Positions 9,952-18,138 are shown, counted from the first letter of the stretch. The stretch: 64,000 bases of DNA from Chitinophagaceae bacterium DXS (GCA_030345135.1 CP128386.1:2311356-2375355); one strand, 5' to 3'. Program-made: numbers and translations. The notes: generated by a model from the letters alone, not told the origin.

Positions 9952-9986
9952 CATTTTCAATTTTCCACTTTCAATTATCAATTAAA
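9952..9986 (-). repeat. Heptamer array, TTGAAAG family, outward from the sigma gene stop
   Basis: On the reverse strand it reads TTGATAA, TTGAAAG, TGGAAAA, TTGAAAA. It starts 14 bases past the stop codon of the sigma factor gene and points away from it, facing the array at 9841-9866. Confidence 0.7.
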
Positions 9987-9999
9987 AAGCTAATTCGAT

Positions 10000-10581
10000 T
10001 TAGTTCAAAAACAAAAATAAGGGGATTAGTAAGGTACTTGTCTCATGATGCATGATGACATCTTTCATATGCCTTAAGGTATCAGATATTGTATTACGCA
10101 CGGTGTTGCGTGAAAGATTAAGTTTCTGTGCTATCTCTTCATGTGTTAAGCCTTCTACCCTGCTCAGGGTAAAAACAATGCGTCGTTGAGGAGACAGTTT
10201 CTTTATAGCATTATGAAATATTTCATCAGACTCTTTGGATAGCACCTGATGATCTGCAGCACTTTCCTGCGCCATTTCAATCTCCTGCCTGATCATTTTC
10301 TGCAAAGCGTTGTTGCGCGACGCAATGCGGAAATAATCCAGTGCTTTGTTATGCGCAACTTTACGAAGGAACGCGTCGAGGTTATGGATATCCTGGATCA
10401 GCTCTCTTCCCATCCAAAGTTTCACAAAAACGTCAATAACAATCTCTTCGGAAATTTCTCTTGATTTGGTAATTCGAAAAAGGTAATTGTAGAGTTTCTC
10501 TCTGTGCATCTCAAAAATGCGTTTGAAAGCGGTTTCATCGCCTTCGGCAACAAGCTTCAGTAAATTGTATTCCTCGTTCAT
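10000..10581 (-). CDS. ECF RNA polymerase sigma-70 factor
   Basis: A 193-residue sigma factor of the extracytoplasmic-function type common in Bacteroidota uptake loci. Region 2 spans about residues 20-90 (RITKSREISEEIVIDVFVKLW, core- and -10-binding helices) and region 4 about 125-178 (LTHEEIAQKLNLSRNTVRNTI, the DNA-binding helix-turn-helix). There is no region 3, as expected. It should direct transcription of the SusC operon when released by the FecR protein encoded next. The unusual hydrophobic tail LLIPLFLFLN is also seen in other members of this subgroup. Its target promoter cannot be defined from a single locus. Confidence 0.94.
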   Translation of the reverse strand: MNEEYNLLKLVAEGDETAFKRIFEMHREKLYNYLFRITKSREISEEIVIDVFVKLWMGRELIQDIHNLDAFLRKVAHNKALDYFRIASRNNALQKMIRQEIEMAQESAADHQVLSKESDEIFHNAIKKLSPQRRIVFTLSRVEGLTHEEIAQKLNLSRNTVRNTISDTLRHMKDVIMHHETSTLLIPLFLFLN

Positions 10582-10781
10582 AAATGTAAACGTTTACACC
10601 GCCACGGATTGCTCATAATTCCTGTCAAGGGTCACATTTATTACCTATAATTAACATCTTATCCTAACAAGCAATTCGGTCAATTTTGGTATAAAAACAC
10701 GCAATCGTTTGCACAATATTATTTATTTATTCGCTTCACACAAAATTATTTTTTAGAACTCAATGCTATCAGGCAACTTGG

Positions 10782-10789
10782 TATCTTCG
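10782..10789 (+). promoter_or_regulatory. Candidate -7 box of the PaiB-like gene
   Basis: TATCTTCG matches the Bacteroidota -7 element TAnnTTTG except at one base and lies four bases before the ATG at 10794. Transcription would start at or next to the start codon, giving an almost leaderless message. No clear -33 element is seen. Confidence 0.45.
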
Positions 10790-10793
10790 GGAT

Positions 10794-11432
10794 ATGTATA
10801 ATTTGCCTTACTATAAAGCCGCTGACAAGCAAGATGTGATTGCGTTTATGCGCGAACATCCATTTATAACGCTTTGCGGTGTTGATGCCAACAATAAACC
10901 TGTAGCAACCCATATACCTGTATTAATAAGCGAACGTGATGAAAAGATATTTTTGAATGCCCATGTGATGCGCAAACAGGATCATACAATTGCTTTTGAT
11001 ACCAATAAAAGTGTATTGGCAATTTTTACCGGCCCGCACACTTATGTAAGTGCCTCCTGGTATGAAACAAAAAATGTAGGAAGTACCTGGAACTACCAGG
11101 TTGTTCATGCACATGGCACTTTGCGTTTTCTCGAAAAAGATGAGCTGAGGCAAATTCTGACAAGGCTTACAGATAAATTCGAAAACAATCCCCACTCCCC
11201 CGCATTGGTAAAACACATGACGGAAGATTACATGCAGGATATGATGAGTGCCATTATCGCCCTGGAAATAGAAGTAACTGACATCCGGCATGTTTTTAAA
11301 TTGAGCCAGAACAGGGATGAAAAGTCATTTAATAGTATCGTAGATCATCTCTCTTCTTCGGAAAATGCAGAAGCCAGGGCTGTCGCAGACGCAATGACGA
11401 AGGAGAAGTCAAAAGTAAAAGGTCAAAAGTAA
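10794..11432 (+). CDS. PaiB-like FMN-binding protein
   Basis: A 212-residue member of the PaiB/FMN-binding split-barrel family. The N-terminus MYNLPYYKAADKQDVIAFMREHPF and the blocks PVATHIPVLISE, GHVMRKQDHT-like NAHVMRKQDHT, GPHTYVSASWYETKNVGSTWNYQVVHAHG are characteristic. Bacillus PaiB represses degradative-enzyme and sporulation genes; most homologues are of unknown role and probably bind a flavin. It is a single gene, divergent from the sigma gene. The last ten or so residues (KEKSKVKGQK) are encoded by an intergenic-type heptamer array, so the C-terminal tail is probably an accidental extension. Confidence 0.85.
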   Translation: MYNLPYYKAADKQDVIAFMREHPFITLCGVDANNKPVATHIPVLISERDEKIFLNAHVMRKQDHTIAFDTNKSVLAIFTGPHTYVSASWYETKNVGSTWNYQVVHAHGTLRFLEKDELRQILTRLTDKFENNPHSPALVKHMTEDYMQDMMSAIIALEIEVTDIRHVFKLSQNRDEKSFNSIVDHLSSSENAEARAVADAMTKEKSKVKGQK

Positions 11433-11436
11433 AAAG
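11405..11436 (+). repeat. Heptamer array, AAAGTCA family, overlapping the PaiB-like gene end
   Basis: Units AAAGTCA and AAAGTAA run through the last nine codons and the stop codon of the PaiB-like gene and on into the gap, pointing outward. The same family flanks the 5' ends of pyrF and etfB. Confidence 0.75.
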
Positions 11437-11470
11437 GCTCCGGAGAAATTAACCTGTTTCAATTCAGGGC

Positions 11471-11540
11471 GACTTTTTTTGACTTTTCCTGCCCGACGGT
11501 CAGGCGGGGAATTTTTACTTTTACTTTTGAATTTTGATTT
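11471..11540 (-). repeat. AAAGTCA-family array with embedded REP-like palindrome, outward from pyrF
   Basis: On the reverse strand, units AAAGTAA and AAAGTCA point away from the pyrF start. They are interrupted by a 22-base palindromic element at 11488-11509 (CCTGCC core pairing with GGCGGG across a GACGGT-type loop). The equivalent composite, with the palindrome at the same place and orientation, precedes etfB (16076-16136). Confidence 0.8.
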
Positions 11541-11551
11541 TCTTTGCATCC

Positions 11552-12364
11552 ATGAACATTCAACAACTCATTGAACAGATCCGGCAGAAGAAAAACTACC
11601 TCTGCGTGGGACTGGACACGGACATTACCAAGCTTCCTGCTCATTTAGCCGCTCGCCCCGATGCGGTTTTTGAATTTAATAAAGCGATTATTGACGCCAC
11701 AAAGGACCATTGTGTTTCTTACAAGCTAAATACTGCCTTCTATGAATCACAAGGCTTAAAAGGTTGGGAAGCAATGGAAAAAACGCTCCATTATATTCCT
11801 TCTACACATTTTACCATTGCTGATGCAAAGCGTGGGGATATAGGCAATACTTCGTCCCAATATGCCAAAACCTTTTTCGAAGTGCTGCCTTTTGATTCTG
11901 TTACGGTGGCTCCTTATATGGGTGAGGACAGTGTTCGCCCTTTCCTGGAATACGAAAACAAAGTGACCATTGTGCTCGGACTTACCTCTAACAAAGGCAG
12001 CAACGATTTTCAATATTTGAAACTGGAACAGTCATCAACTTACCTTTTTGAAGAAGTGCTGACCAAAGTTGCTTCCTGGGGTACACCGGGTAACCTGATG
12101 TTTGTAGCCGGCGCCACACAAGCTTCTCAGCTCGCAACTATAAGGAACATTATCCCGGATAATTTTTTGCTGGTGCCAGGTGTTGGCGCGCAAGGCGGCA
12201 GCCTTGAAGAAGTAAGCAAATATGGATTGAATAAAAATGCCGGATTGCTGGTAAATGCGAGCCGCGCGATCATCTTTGCTTCGCCGGGAGAGGATTTTGC
12301 TGAGAAGGCAGGTGTTGTTGCTAAGGAGTATGCGGAGGAAATGAGAAGCTATTTGGGCGTTTAA
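11552..12364 (+). CDS. pyrF: Orotidine 5'-phosphate decarboxylase
   Basis: Decarboxylates OMP to UMP, the last step of de novo pyrimidine synthesis, in the cytoplasm. The start is the ATG at 11552 ([10 protein letters not shown], 270 residues); the six codons upstream in frame come from repeat sequence. The product is of the longer type-2 PyrF class (about 270 residues). The catalytic stretch [10 protein letters not shown] places the key lysine at about K93, and the phosphate-binding end is VPGVGAQGG plus [10 protein letters not shown]. It is a single gene convergent with glnS, with a shared terminator between them. Confidence 0.96.
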   Translation: MNIQQLIEQIRQKKNYLCVGLDTDITKLPAHLAARPDAVFEFNKAIIDATKDHCVSYKLNTAFYESQGLKGWEAMEKTLHYIPSTHFTIADAKRGDIGNTSSQYAKTFFEVLPFDSVTVAPYMGEDSVRPFLEYENKVTIVLGLTSNKGSNDFQYLKLEQSSTYLFEEVLTKVASWGTPGNLMFVAGATQASQLATIRNIIPDNFLLVPGVGAQGGSLEEVSKYGLNKNAGLLVNASRAIIFASPGEDFAEKAGVVAKEYAEEMRSYLGV

Positions 12365-12445
12365 ACCACGGAGGCACAACGAAAGAACGAAACACAGCGA
12401 ATTTGGGCCACGAAGGCAGAAAGACACAAAGGGGCACAAAGATAA
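12365..12445 (+). repeat. Heptamer array, CACGGAG family, outward from pyrF
   Basis: Immediately after the pyrF stop the sequence consists of variants of CACGGAG, GCACAAC, GAAAGAC and CACAAAG. A degenerate facing version is present at about 12500-12545 (GCAAAGA, GGCAACG on the reverse strand). Confidence 0.55.
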
Positions 12446-12554
12446 TTCATAAGATTTTTTAAGAGCGCTAGCGCGCTGAAGAACACAAATACACCCATAA
12501 TCGTTGCGTCGTTGCCTCTTTGCGAACGTCGCGTGAAACTGAAACAAATAGGAA

Positions 12555-12591
12555 AAGCCATTGCTGACTAATAATCTGCAATGGCTTTTTT
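12555..12591. terminator. Terminator between pyrF and glnS
   Basis: Arms GCCATTGC (12557-12564) and GCAATGGC (12578-12585) form an eight-pair stem, followed by TTTTTT on the forward strand and preceded by AAAA. It fits pyrF best and may also act on glnS transcripts. Confidence 0.75.
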
Positions 12592-12597
12592 ATTTGC

Positions 12598-12643
12598 TTC
12601 GATAAACGTATTACGTAAAACTTATAACGTACAACTTCAAAAC
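12598..12643 (-). repeat. Heptamer array, TTGTACG family, outward from glnS stop
   Basis: Read away from the glnS stop codon it contains TTGTACG, TTATAAG, TTTTACG, TAATACG and TTTATCG in register. The same ordered series ending TTTATCG follows grpE (32455-32512), which shows that these are composite elements and not random low-complexity DNA. Confidence 0.8.
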
Positions 12644-14305
12644 CTACTTCTTCATCTCCTTTGCCCACGCATCTTTCAGCGTAACGGTTCTGTTGAATAC
12701 CATTTTTTCCTCACTGGTGTCTTTATCCAATGTAAAATATCCTTTGCGCAGGAATTGATAGCGCTCATCAAATTTGGCGGTCTTCAACGAAGGTTCTGCA
12801 TAAGCATTATTTACCGTTACCAACGATTCCGGATTTATGTAATCTCTGAAATCGCCATCTTCTGAAGCCGGATCTTCTATTTGGAACAACCTGTCGTACT
12901 GTCTTACTTCTACTGTTATTGCATGCTGAACACTTACCCAGTGCAATGTTCCTTTAACTTTTATTGTAGACTGATCATGACCGCTTTTGCTTTCCGGCAA
13001 ATAGGTACAGTGTATTTCAGTAACGTAACCATGCTCATCCTTGATCACTTCATCACATTTAATGATATAAGCACTTTTCAGGCGGACCATTTGTCCGGGT
13101 GCAAGACGGAAATATTTCTTGGGAGGATTTTCCATGAAATCCTCTCTCTCGATATACAACTCGCGGCTAAAAGGAATTTCGCGGTGTGTTGTCTCAGGAT
13201 CTTCCGGATTGTTCTCGCTTTGCATCATTTCCACCAGGCCTTCCTCATAGTTGGTTAAAACCACCTTCACAGGATCAAACACAACCATTCTTCTTTGTGC
13301 AATCTTGTTCAAATGTTCTCTCACACAAAATTCAAGCAAACCAAGATCAGCTGAATTCTCTCTTTTTGCTATGCCTATCCTGTCGCAAAAATCACGTACA
13401 CTCTCAGAAGTAAAGCCTCTTCTCCGCAAGCCAGCAATGGTTGGCATACGCGGGTCATCCCATCCCGTAACATATTTTTCATTTACAAGCTGTAACAATT
13501 TTCGCTTACTGGTTACAGTATAATTGAGGTTTCTGCGTGCAAATTCATATTGATGAGACGGATATATTTCCAGTTTTTCAATTAACCAATCGTATAGTTC
13601 GCGGTGCGGAACAAACTCCAGCGTGCAAATGGAATGCGTTACTTTTTCAATAGAATCGCTTTGTCCGTGCGCAAAATCATACATCGGGTAGATGCACCAT
13701 GCATCTCCGGTTCTGTGATGATGGGCATGTTTAATTCGGTATAAAACAGGATCGCGCATCAGCATGTTGGCGTGTGCCATATCTATCTTCGCCCTTAACG
13801 TGCGGCTGCCGTCCGGAAATTCACCGTTCTTCATTCGGGCAAATAAATCCAGGTTCTCTTCAGTGCCGCGATCACGGAAAGGACTGTTTTTACCCGGTTC
13901 TGTTGGCGTTCCTTTCATTTGCGCCATCTCTTCAGATGTTGAATCGTCAACATAGGCCAATCCCTTCGAAATCAGTTTAACGGCGTATTCATATAAGGTT
14001 GCAAAGTAATCAGATGCGTACAGTTCATTTTTCCATTCAAAACCAAGCCAGCGTACATCGTCTTTAATGCTTTCCACGTATTCGGTGTCTTCTGTAACAG
14101 GGTTTGTATCATCAAAACGCAGGTTGGTATAGCCGCCGTATTTTTGTGTTAGTCCAAAGTTCAGACAAATGCTGGTTGCATGGCCTATATGTAAATATCC
14201 ATTTGGTTCAGGAGGAAAACGGGTAACTATATCTTTGTATTTACCGCTCTTTAAATCTTCTTCAATGATTTCTTCTAAAAAATTCAAACTCTTTTCTTCG
14301 CTCAT
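12644..14305 (-). CDS. glnS: Glutaminyl-tRNA synthetase
   Basis: Charges tRNA-Gln with glutamine in the cytoplasm. The start is the ATG at 14305 (MSEEKSLNFLEEII, 553 residues); extension to 14329 would need a TTG inside the promoter. Class I signature motifs are visible: RFPPEPNGYLHIGHA (HIGH motif, about residue 40) and the KMSKS equivalent TVTSKRKLLQL. The C-terminal beta-barrel anticodon-binding domain occupies about 335-550. Length matches bacterial GlnRS. It is a single gene with its own terminator and -7 box. Confidence 0.97.
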   Translation of the reverse strand: MSEEKSLNFLEEIIEEDLKSGKYKDIVTRFPPEPNGYLHIGHATSICLNFGLTQKYGGYTNLRFDDTNPVTEDTEYVESIKDDVRWLGFEWKNELYASDYFATLYEYAVKLISKGLAYVDDSTSEEMAQMKGTPTEPGKNSPFRDRGTEENLDLFARMKNGEFPDGSRTLRAKIDMAHANMLMRDPVLYRIKHAHHHRTGDAWCIYPMYDFAHGQSDSIEKVTHSICTLEFVPHRELYDWLIEKLEIYPSHQYEFARRNLNYTVTSKRKLLQLVNEKYVTGWDDPRMPTIAGLRRRGFTSESVRDFCDRIGIAKRENSADLGLLEFCVREHLNKIAQRRMVVFDPVKVVLTNYEEGLVEMMQSENNPEDPETTHREIPFSRELYIEREDFMENPPKKYFRLAPGQMVRLKSAYIIKCDEVIKDEHGYVTEIHCTYLPESKSGHDQSTIKVKGTLHWVSVQHAITVEVRQYDRLFQIEDPASEDGDFRDYINPESLVTVNNAYAEPSLKTAKFDERYQFLRKGYFTLDKDTSEEKMVFNRTVTLKDAWAKEMKK

Positions 14306-14326
14306 GCTTTGCTTTTTGAAGGACGA

Positions 14327-14334
14327 CAAAAATA
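14327..14334 (-). promoter_or_regulatory. Candidate -7 box of glnS
   Basis: On the reverse strand TATTTTTG matches TAnnTTTG, 21 bases before the glnS ATG. A convincing -33 element is not present at the usual spacing. Confidence 0.5.
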
Positions 14335-14409
14335 AGGAATCAATCCGTAGCGCATTGGTTTATTTACCCTAAAGTCAGCAGCGCAGGCAGCAACGCTGCG
14401 TGATCGCAC

Positions 14410-14457
14410 AAAAAAGCCGTCGATAAAATACCGGCAATACGATATTTCCCAACGGCT
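14410..14457 (-). terminator. Terminator after the DUF6515 gene
   Basis: Read leftwards, arms AGCCGT and ACGGCT (14452-14457 and 14415-14420) enclose a loop that itself contains a small CCGG-type stem, followed by TTTTTT at 14410-14415. It begins six bases after the stop codon. Confidence 0.65.
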
Positions 14458-14462
14458 GTTTT

Positions 14463-15269
14463 TTATAATTCTCTTTGAAGAGAGGGGTCCGCTTCTACCG
14501 GTTTTTCTACCACCTGGTAACCTTTACCCTGTTCATCATTGATCTCTTTATAGTAGGTGTTATCCGGCGCTACAAAATAAGCCTCTCCGTTTACGGTTAC
14601 AGATTTGCTGCCGTCGGGCAATTTATCGTAAACGTCACCAATGTTTGGTGCCGTCTGCTGCTTTTCCTGGGGTTGGGATGGTGCTGGTGTATTGTTGATC
14701 TTCCCATTCTTTCCGACAACTGTATAAACGGTTTTGCCCTTTTCATTTACATCCCTGCGATAATAAGTTCCATTCAGCTCGTAAAAGGTTTCGCCATTTA
14801 CAACCACTTTTCGCGCCTGATGTGGCAATGAATTAACTACAGCTCCCATCGGGGGATCAACAACTCTGTATGAACGGTCGGCATTCTGCATGTAATAAAT
14901 GCCATTCAGGTAAAAGAACATGGATGGCCCCATATAAAATGTTGAGTAGCCATAAGGAAGATATCCAATGCTGATACCAACCGGCGGGAAAACCATATTA
15001 AAATAACCGCCGTAAGGCCTGTACCAGTAACCGCCACCGAACGTATATGAAATACCCGCGTAGGGAACAACCATATGCGGACCAGCTATTACTGTAACTC
15101 TTGCCGGAGGGTAATACACTCTCGGAACAGGGGCAACATAAACGCGTGGTGCCGGTGCCACATAAACTCTCGGCGAATAATAGTATCTGGGTCCCACGTA
15201 CACGTGTCGTTGCGCCATTGAAACTTCGCTAATGAATAATAGGCCTAAAATCAATAATATGTATCGCAT
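14463..15269 (-). CDS. DUF6515-type exported protein
   Basis: A 268-residue protein of unknown function with a signal peptide (about 1-19, SMAQ). Residues 20-55 are a low-complexity stretch rich in Tyr, Pro, Val and Arg, with the unit RVYVAP repeated. It is followed by a Gly/Tyr-rich hydrophobic part (YWYRPYGGYFNMVFPPVGISIGYLPYGY) and two repeats of about 50 residues with the pattern VxVNGExFYxxNGTYYR (about 150-190) and VTVNGEAYFVAPDNTYYKE (about 220-250). The layout is typical of DUF6515 proteins of Bacteroidota, which are probably envelope associated. No enzymatic motif is seen. It is a single gene with its own terminator. Confidence 0.75.
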   Translation of the reverse strand: MRYILLILGLLFISEVSMAQRHVYVGPRYYYSPRVYVAPAPRVYVAPVPRVYYPPARVTVIAGPHMVVPYAGISYTFGGGYWYRPYGGYFNMVFPPVGISIGYLPYGYSTFYMGPSMFFYLNGIYYMQNADRSYRVVDPPMGAVVNSLPHQARKVVVNGETFYELNGTYYRRDVNEKGKTVYTVVGKNGKINNTPAPSQPQEKQQTAPNIGDVYDKLPDGSKSVTVNGEAYFVAPDNTYYKEINDEQGKGYQVVEKPVEADPSLQREL

Positions 15270-15538
15270 AAGTAATGCTTTAATTGATTAACCGATTTGA
15301 CGTTTCAAGAACGTAAATGTGCAATGCAAGCTTATTAAAAAATTCTTAAAATCAGTAAATGAGCCATGTTTAACGATCAAATTCTTTGATAATTCCTTAT
15401 CATTTCTTTTAGTCTTTTTTTGCAACATAGGGTGTAAATTTGTTGCTCCAATTACCCCAAAAAGATCATTCTCTAAAACCATCCACCAACTGACTATAAA
15501 AATATTTTCAATGATGTTTTGTCATTGATAAACTTGTA

Positions 15539-15612
15539 CTTTTTGCAGCCAAGGGATTTGCATCCCCAGTGCAGGGCTCCTTATGTTTCCCAATTAGGAG
15601 CCCATTTTTTTT
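15539..15612 (+). ncRNA. Candidate small RNA with two hairpins
   Basis: In the 400-base gap between two leftward genes the forward strand shows a -7-like TACTTTTTG (15537-15545), a small hairpin GGGAT/ATCCC (15553-15566), and a strong terminator: GGGCTCCT (15574-15581) paired with AGGAGCCC (15596-15603), then eight T. No forward gene lies upstream for this terminator to serve, and on the reverse strand the stem is not followed by T, so it does not fit the TPR gene. A transcript of about 60-70 nt is the simplest reading. The promoter spacing is not ideal. The rest of the gap (15270-15500) shows nothing clear. Confidence 0.35.
15574..15612 (+). terminator. Forward-strand terminator without an upstream gene
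   Basis: Eight-pair stem GGGCTCCT/AGGAGCCC followed by ATTTTTTTT. It could end the candidate small RNA at 15539 or block antisense reading into the TPR gene. Confidence 0.7.
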
Positions 15613-15645
15613 AGCTTTCAGCAATCAGCTTTTAGCTTTCAGCTA
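15612..15645 (-). repeat. Heptamer array, AGCTATC family, outward from the TPR gene stop
   Basis: On the reverse strand AGCTGAA, AGCTAAA, AGCTGAT and similar units point away from the stop of the TPR gene at 15672. Confidence 0.65.
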
Positions 15646-15671
15646 TGTTCAATCGCATTTTTTTGTTCTTA

Positions 15672-15983
15672 CTAATAAACGAGATCCTCATAGGCGCTTT
15701 GCAACTCGTTATAAGCATGTTGGTCTTTGGCATTTTTTGCTGCGCTCATCCCCTTTTCGTACCATTCAATTGCCTGCTCTCTTTCGCCACTTCTTTCCAG
15801 GAGTTTTGCAAGGTGATAGTAAGATCCAATGTAGTCGGGAAATTCTTCGAGTATTGCAATAAATAATTCCTTTGCTTTTGCTTCCTCACCGGTTTTGATA
15901 TACTCTAATGCCAGTGCATGTCTTAAAAAATTGTCCTTGCCGTTTGTCGCAAGCATCTCCTGTATGCGTTCAATCCTGTTCAT
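15672..15983 (-). CDS. Small tetratricopeptide-repeat protein
   Basis: A 103-residue cytoplasmic protein made almost wholly of TPR helices: residues about 20-50 (ALALEYIKTGEEAKAKELFIAIL) and 54-86 (YIGSYYHLAKLLERSGEREQAIEWYEKGM). There is no signal peptide. Such short TPR proteins are common in Bacteroidota and probably act as protein-interaction adaptors; the partner is unknown. The start ATG at 15983 is the first in frame and gives a typical N-terminus (MNRIERIQEMLA). It stands alone, divergent from etfBA. Confidence 0.8.
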   Translation of the reverse strand: MNRIERIQEMLATNGKDNFLRHALALEYIKTGEEAKAKELFIAILEEFPDYIGSYYHLAKLLERSGEREQAIEWYEKGMSAAKNAKDQHAYNELQSAYEDLVY

Positions 15984-16007
15984 AAATCAAAAGTAATGAC
16001 GTTTTGA

Positions 16008-16055
16008 GAATCGCGGATGTCTGATTTGAAGATGTCTGATTTTAGTTGAACACGC
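16008..16055 (+). repeat. Heptamer array, GATGTCT family, outward from the TPR gene start
   Basis: Words GATGTCT and GATTTGA alternate twice, reading away from the TPR gene. It shares its word order with the arrays next to etfA and the 260-residue protein. Confidence 0.75.
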
Positions 16056-16075
16056 TAAGTCTATCTCGCGAAGGG

Positions 16076-16136
16076 CATTTTTACTTTTGACTTTTGACTT
16101 GTCCTGCCCGATGGTCAGGCGGGGACTTTTCACTTG
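16076..16136 (-). repeat. AAAGTCA-family array with REP-like palindrome, outward from etfB
   Basis: On the reverse strand, AAAGTCA and AAAGTAA units point away from etfB and are interrupted by a palindrome at 16103-16124 (CCTGCCCGATGGTCAGGCGG). It matches the composite at 11471-11540 in order and orientation, with one base changed in the palindrome loop. Confidence 0.8.
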
Positions 16137-16214
16137 TTAGCCTTAAATTAACCCACCTTAAACAAAGTTGCATAAACAACTTTTATTATCTTAGCGAACA
16201 TTAAAATTGCTATT

Positions 16215-16958
16215 ATGAAAATATTGGTTTGTATAAGCAAGACACCAGATACAACTTCCAAAATTGCATTTAAAGATAACAATACAAAGTTTGAAGAAGC
16301 GGGCGTTCAATGGATCATTAATCCGTATGACGAATGGTACTCATTGGTAAGGGCGATTGAACTGAAAGAAAAAGATCCCTCCGTTATAATACACCTGGTT
16401 ACTGTTGGCACTGCCGATGCAGAACCGGTTATCCGCAAAGCATTGGCGCTTGGTGGTGATGAAGCCATCCGGATCAACGCAACCAGCGATGACAGTTTTT
16501 ATGTAGGATCCCAAATTGCAGAAATTGCAAAACAAGGCGGATATGATCTGATCTTTACCGGCAAAGAAACCATTGATTATAACGGCTCGGCCATAGGCGG
16601 AATTATTGCCGAGTTACTTGATGTTCCGTACGTTTCATTGGCAACGAAATTTGATTTGAACGGTGACGTTGCTACAGTAACACGCGAGATTGATGGCGGC
16701 GAAGAAGTTGCCGAAATTAAACTCCCGCTTGTTGTAAGTTGTGCCAAAGGAGTTGCGGAACAACGCATTCCCAATATGCGCGGAATTATGGCTGCAAGAA
16801 CAAAACCATTGAAAGCAGTTGAACCTGCAGCCGTGGATGCATTAACAACCATCGCCAGTTATGAATTACCACCGGCCAAAGCTGGCGTAAAATTAATTCC
16901 GGCTGATAATGTTGCCGAACTTGTAAGACTGTTACACGAAGAAGCAAAGGTTATCTAA
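16215..16958 (+). CDS. etfB: Electron transfer flavoprotein beta subunit
   Basis: A 247-residue cytoplasmic subunit that binds AMP and, with EtfA, accepts electrons from acyl-CoA dehydrogenases. The N-terminus MKILVCISKTPDTTSKIAF and the block LIFTGKETIDYNGSAIGGIIAELLDVPYVS are family hallmarks, as is the loop REIDGGEEVAEIKLPLVVSCAKG before the recognition region RIPNMRGIMAARTKPL. Length is normal. EtfA follows after 56 bases in the same direction, so the two form an operon. A TATCTTAG element at 16187-16194 may be the -7 box. Confidence 0.97.
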   Translation: MKILVCISKTPDTTSKIAFKDNNTKFEEAGVQWIINPYDEWYSLVRAIELKEKDPSVIIHLVTVGTADAEPVIRKALALGGDEAIRINATSDDSFYVGSQIAEIAKQGGYDLIFTGKETIDYNGSAIGGIIAELLDVPYVSLATKFDLNGDVATVTREIDGGEEVAEIKLPLVVSCAKGVAEQRIPNMRGIMAARTKPLKAVEPAAVDALTTIASYELPPAKAGVKLIPADNVAELVRLLHEEAKVI

Positions 16959-17014
16959 ACTTCGCATTCTCGGAAAGCGACAATCAAATTTTTTCACTTT
17001 TTCAAATTTCAACA

Positions 17015-17977
17015 ATGTCAGTTTTAGTATACATAGATCACTCAGATGGCCACATAAAAAAATCTTCGTTTGAAGCGCTTAGTTACGGAGCAGCAGTTGC
17101 AAAACAACTGGGTTTACCCGCAGAAGCCTTATTGCTTGGAACAGTTACAGACGATTTAAGTGCACTTGGCAAATATGGCGTTGCTACTATTCAACAGGTA
17201 AATAATGATAGTCTTAATCACCTGGATGCTCAGGTTCAAACGAAGGTAATAGCCGAAGCGGTACAATCAACCGGCGCTACAATTGTTGTATTCTCCCACA
17301 ATCAAACAGGAAAGGCGCTGGCGCCGAGAGTCGCCGCCAGCCTAAAAGCAGGCTTGGTGACCGGAGCAGTTGCATTGCCGGACACATCTTCCGGATTTGT
17401 TGTGAAGAAATCTGTTTTCAGTGGTAAAGCTTTTGCGAACGTTAACATTACGTCTCCTGTAAAAGTGATCTCGTTAAATCCTAACAGTTATAAAACAGTA
17501 GCGGGCGACGACAAGCCAGCCTCCGTTAATCTGCTAAATATCGCAGTTGAAGATTCCAGGGTAAAAGTTACTGCTGTGAATAAAGTAAAAGGTGAAGTGC
17601 CGTTGACCGAAGCCGACATTGTTGTAAGTGGTGGCCGTGGTTTAAAAGGACCGGAGAACTGGGGCATTGTGGAAGACCTTGCGCATGCATTGCATGCTGC
17701 AACCGCGTGTAGCCGTCCGGTTGCTGACAGTCATTGGAGGCCGCATCACGAACATGTTGGACAAACCGGCATCCAGATAGCACCAAACTTATATATAGCG
17801 ATTGGTATTTCCGGGGCTATTCAACATCTTGCCGGAGTAAACCGCAGCAAACATATCGTAGTAATCAACAAAGATCCTGAAGCACCATTTTTTAAAGCAG
17901 CGGATTATGGCATAGTTGGCGACGCTTTTGACGTTGTGCCGAAATTGACGGAGGAGATAAAGAAAATCAGACAGTAG
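17015..17977 (+). CDS. etfA: Electron transfer flavoprotein alpha subunit
   Basis: A 320-residue FAD-binding partner of EtfB. The N-terminal domain is about 1-185. The C-terminal FAD domain contains VSGGRGLKGPENWGIVEDLAHAL, then SRPVADSHW, the signature HVGQTGIQIAPNLYIAIGISGAIQHLAG and INKDPEAPFFKAADYGIVGD, all strongly conserved in EtfA. It transfers electrons from fatty-acid or amino-acid dehydrogenases to the quinone pool. It is the second gene of the etfBA operon; the stop codon is followed by a heptamer array and then by a terminator shared with the convergent gene. Confidence 0.97.
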   Translation: MSVLVYIDHSDGHIKKSSFEALSYGAAVAKQLGLPAEALLLGTVTDDLSALGKYGVATIQQVNNDSLNHLDAQVQTKVIAEAVQSTGATIVVFSHNQTGKALAPRVAASLKAGLVTGAVALPDTSSGFVVKKSVFSGKAFANVNITSPVKVISLNPNSYKTVAGDDKPASVNLLNIAVEDSRVKVTAVNKVKGEVPLTEADIVVSGGRGLKGPENWGIVEDLAHALHAATACSRPVADSHWRPHHEHVGQTGIQIAPNLYIAIGISGAIQHLAGVNRSKHIVVINKDPEAPFFKAADYGIVGDAFDVVPKLTEEIKKIRQ

Positions 17978-17994
17978 TAGTTGTAGATCGCTGA

Positions 17995-18095
17995 TGTCTG
18001 ATTTAAGATCTCTGATATGAAGATGTCTGATCGCTGATTTAAGAACCGCTGATTTCTGATTTGAAGATGTCTGATCTGGACATGTCTGATTTTTG
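17995..18095 (+). repeat. Long heptamer array, GATGTCT family, outward from etfA
   Basis: About 14 degenerate units (GATCGCT, GATGTCT, GATTTAA, GATCTCT and so on) run away from the etfA stop. It begins with the same 20 bases as the array after the GH2 gene. A facing array lies at 18247-18306 beyond the terminator, so the gap can fold as a long imperfect hairpin. Confidence 0.85.
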
Positions 18096-18138
18096 AGATG
18101 CAACGATATAATTACGCTCCGCAACATTTATATTTATA

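Noticed and set aside
12035-12547. Reverse-strand open frame of 170 codons overlapping pyrF
   Set aside because: It is antisense to the conserved pyrF gene and continues into repeat sequence, with no recognisable domain.
14306-14329. Longer glnS with a TTG start at 14329
   Set aside because: The added codons overlap a TATTTTTG -7 box and do not match GlnRS N-termini; the ATG at 14305 fits.
15541-15612. tRNA gene in the gap before the TPR gene
   Set aside because: The hairpins do not form a cloverleaf and there is no T-loop GGTTCGA-type sequence; a terminator explains the main stem.
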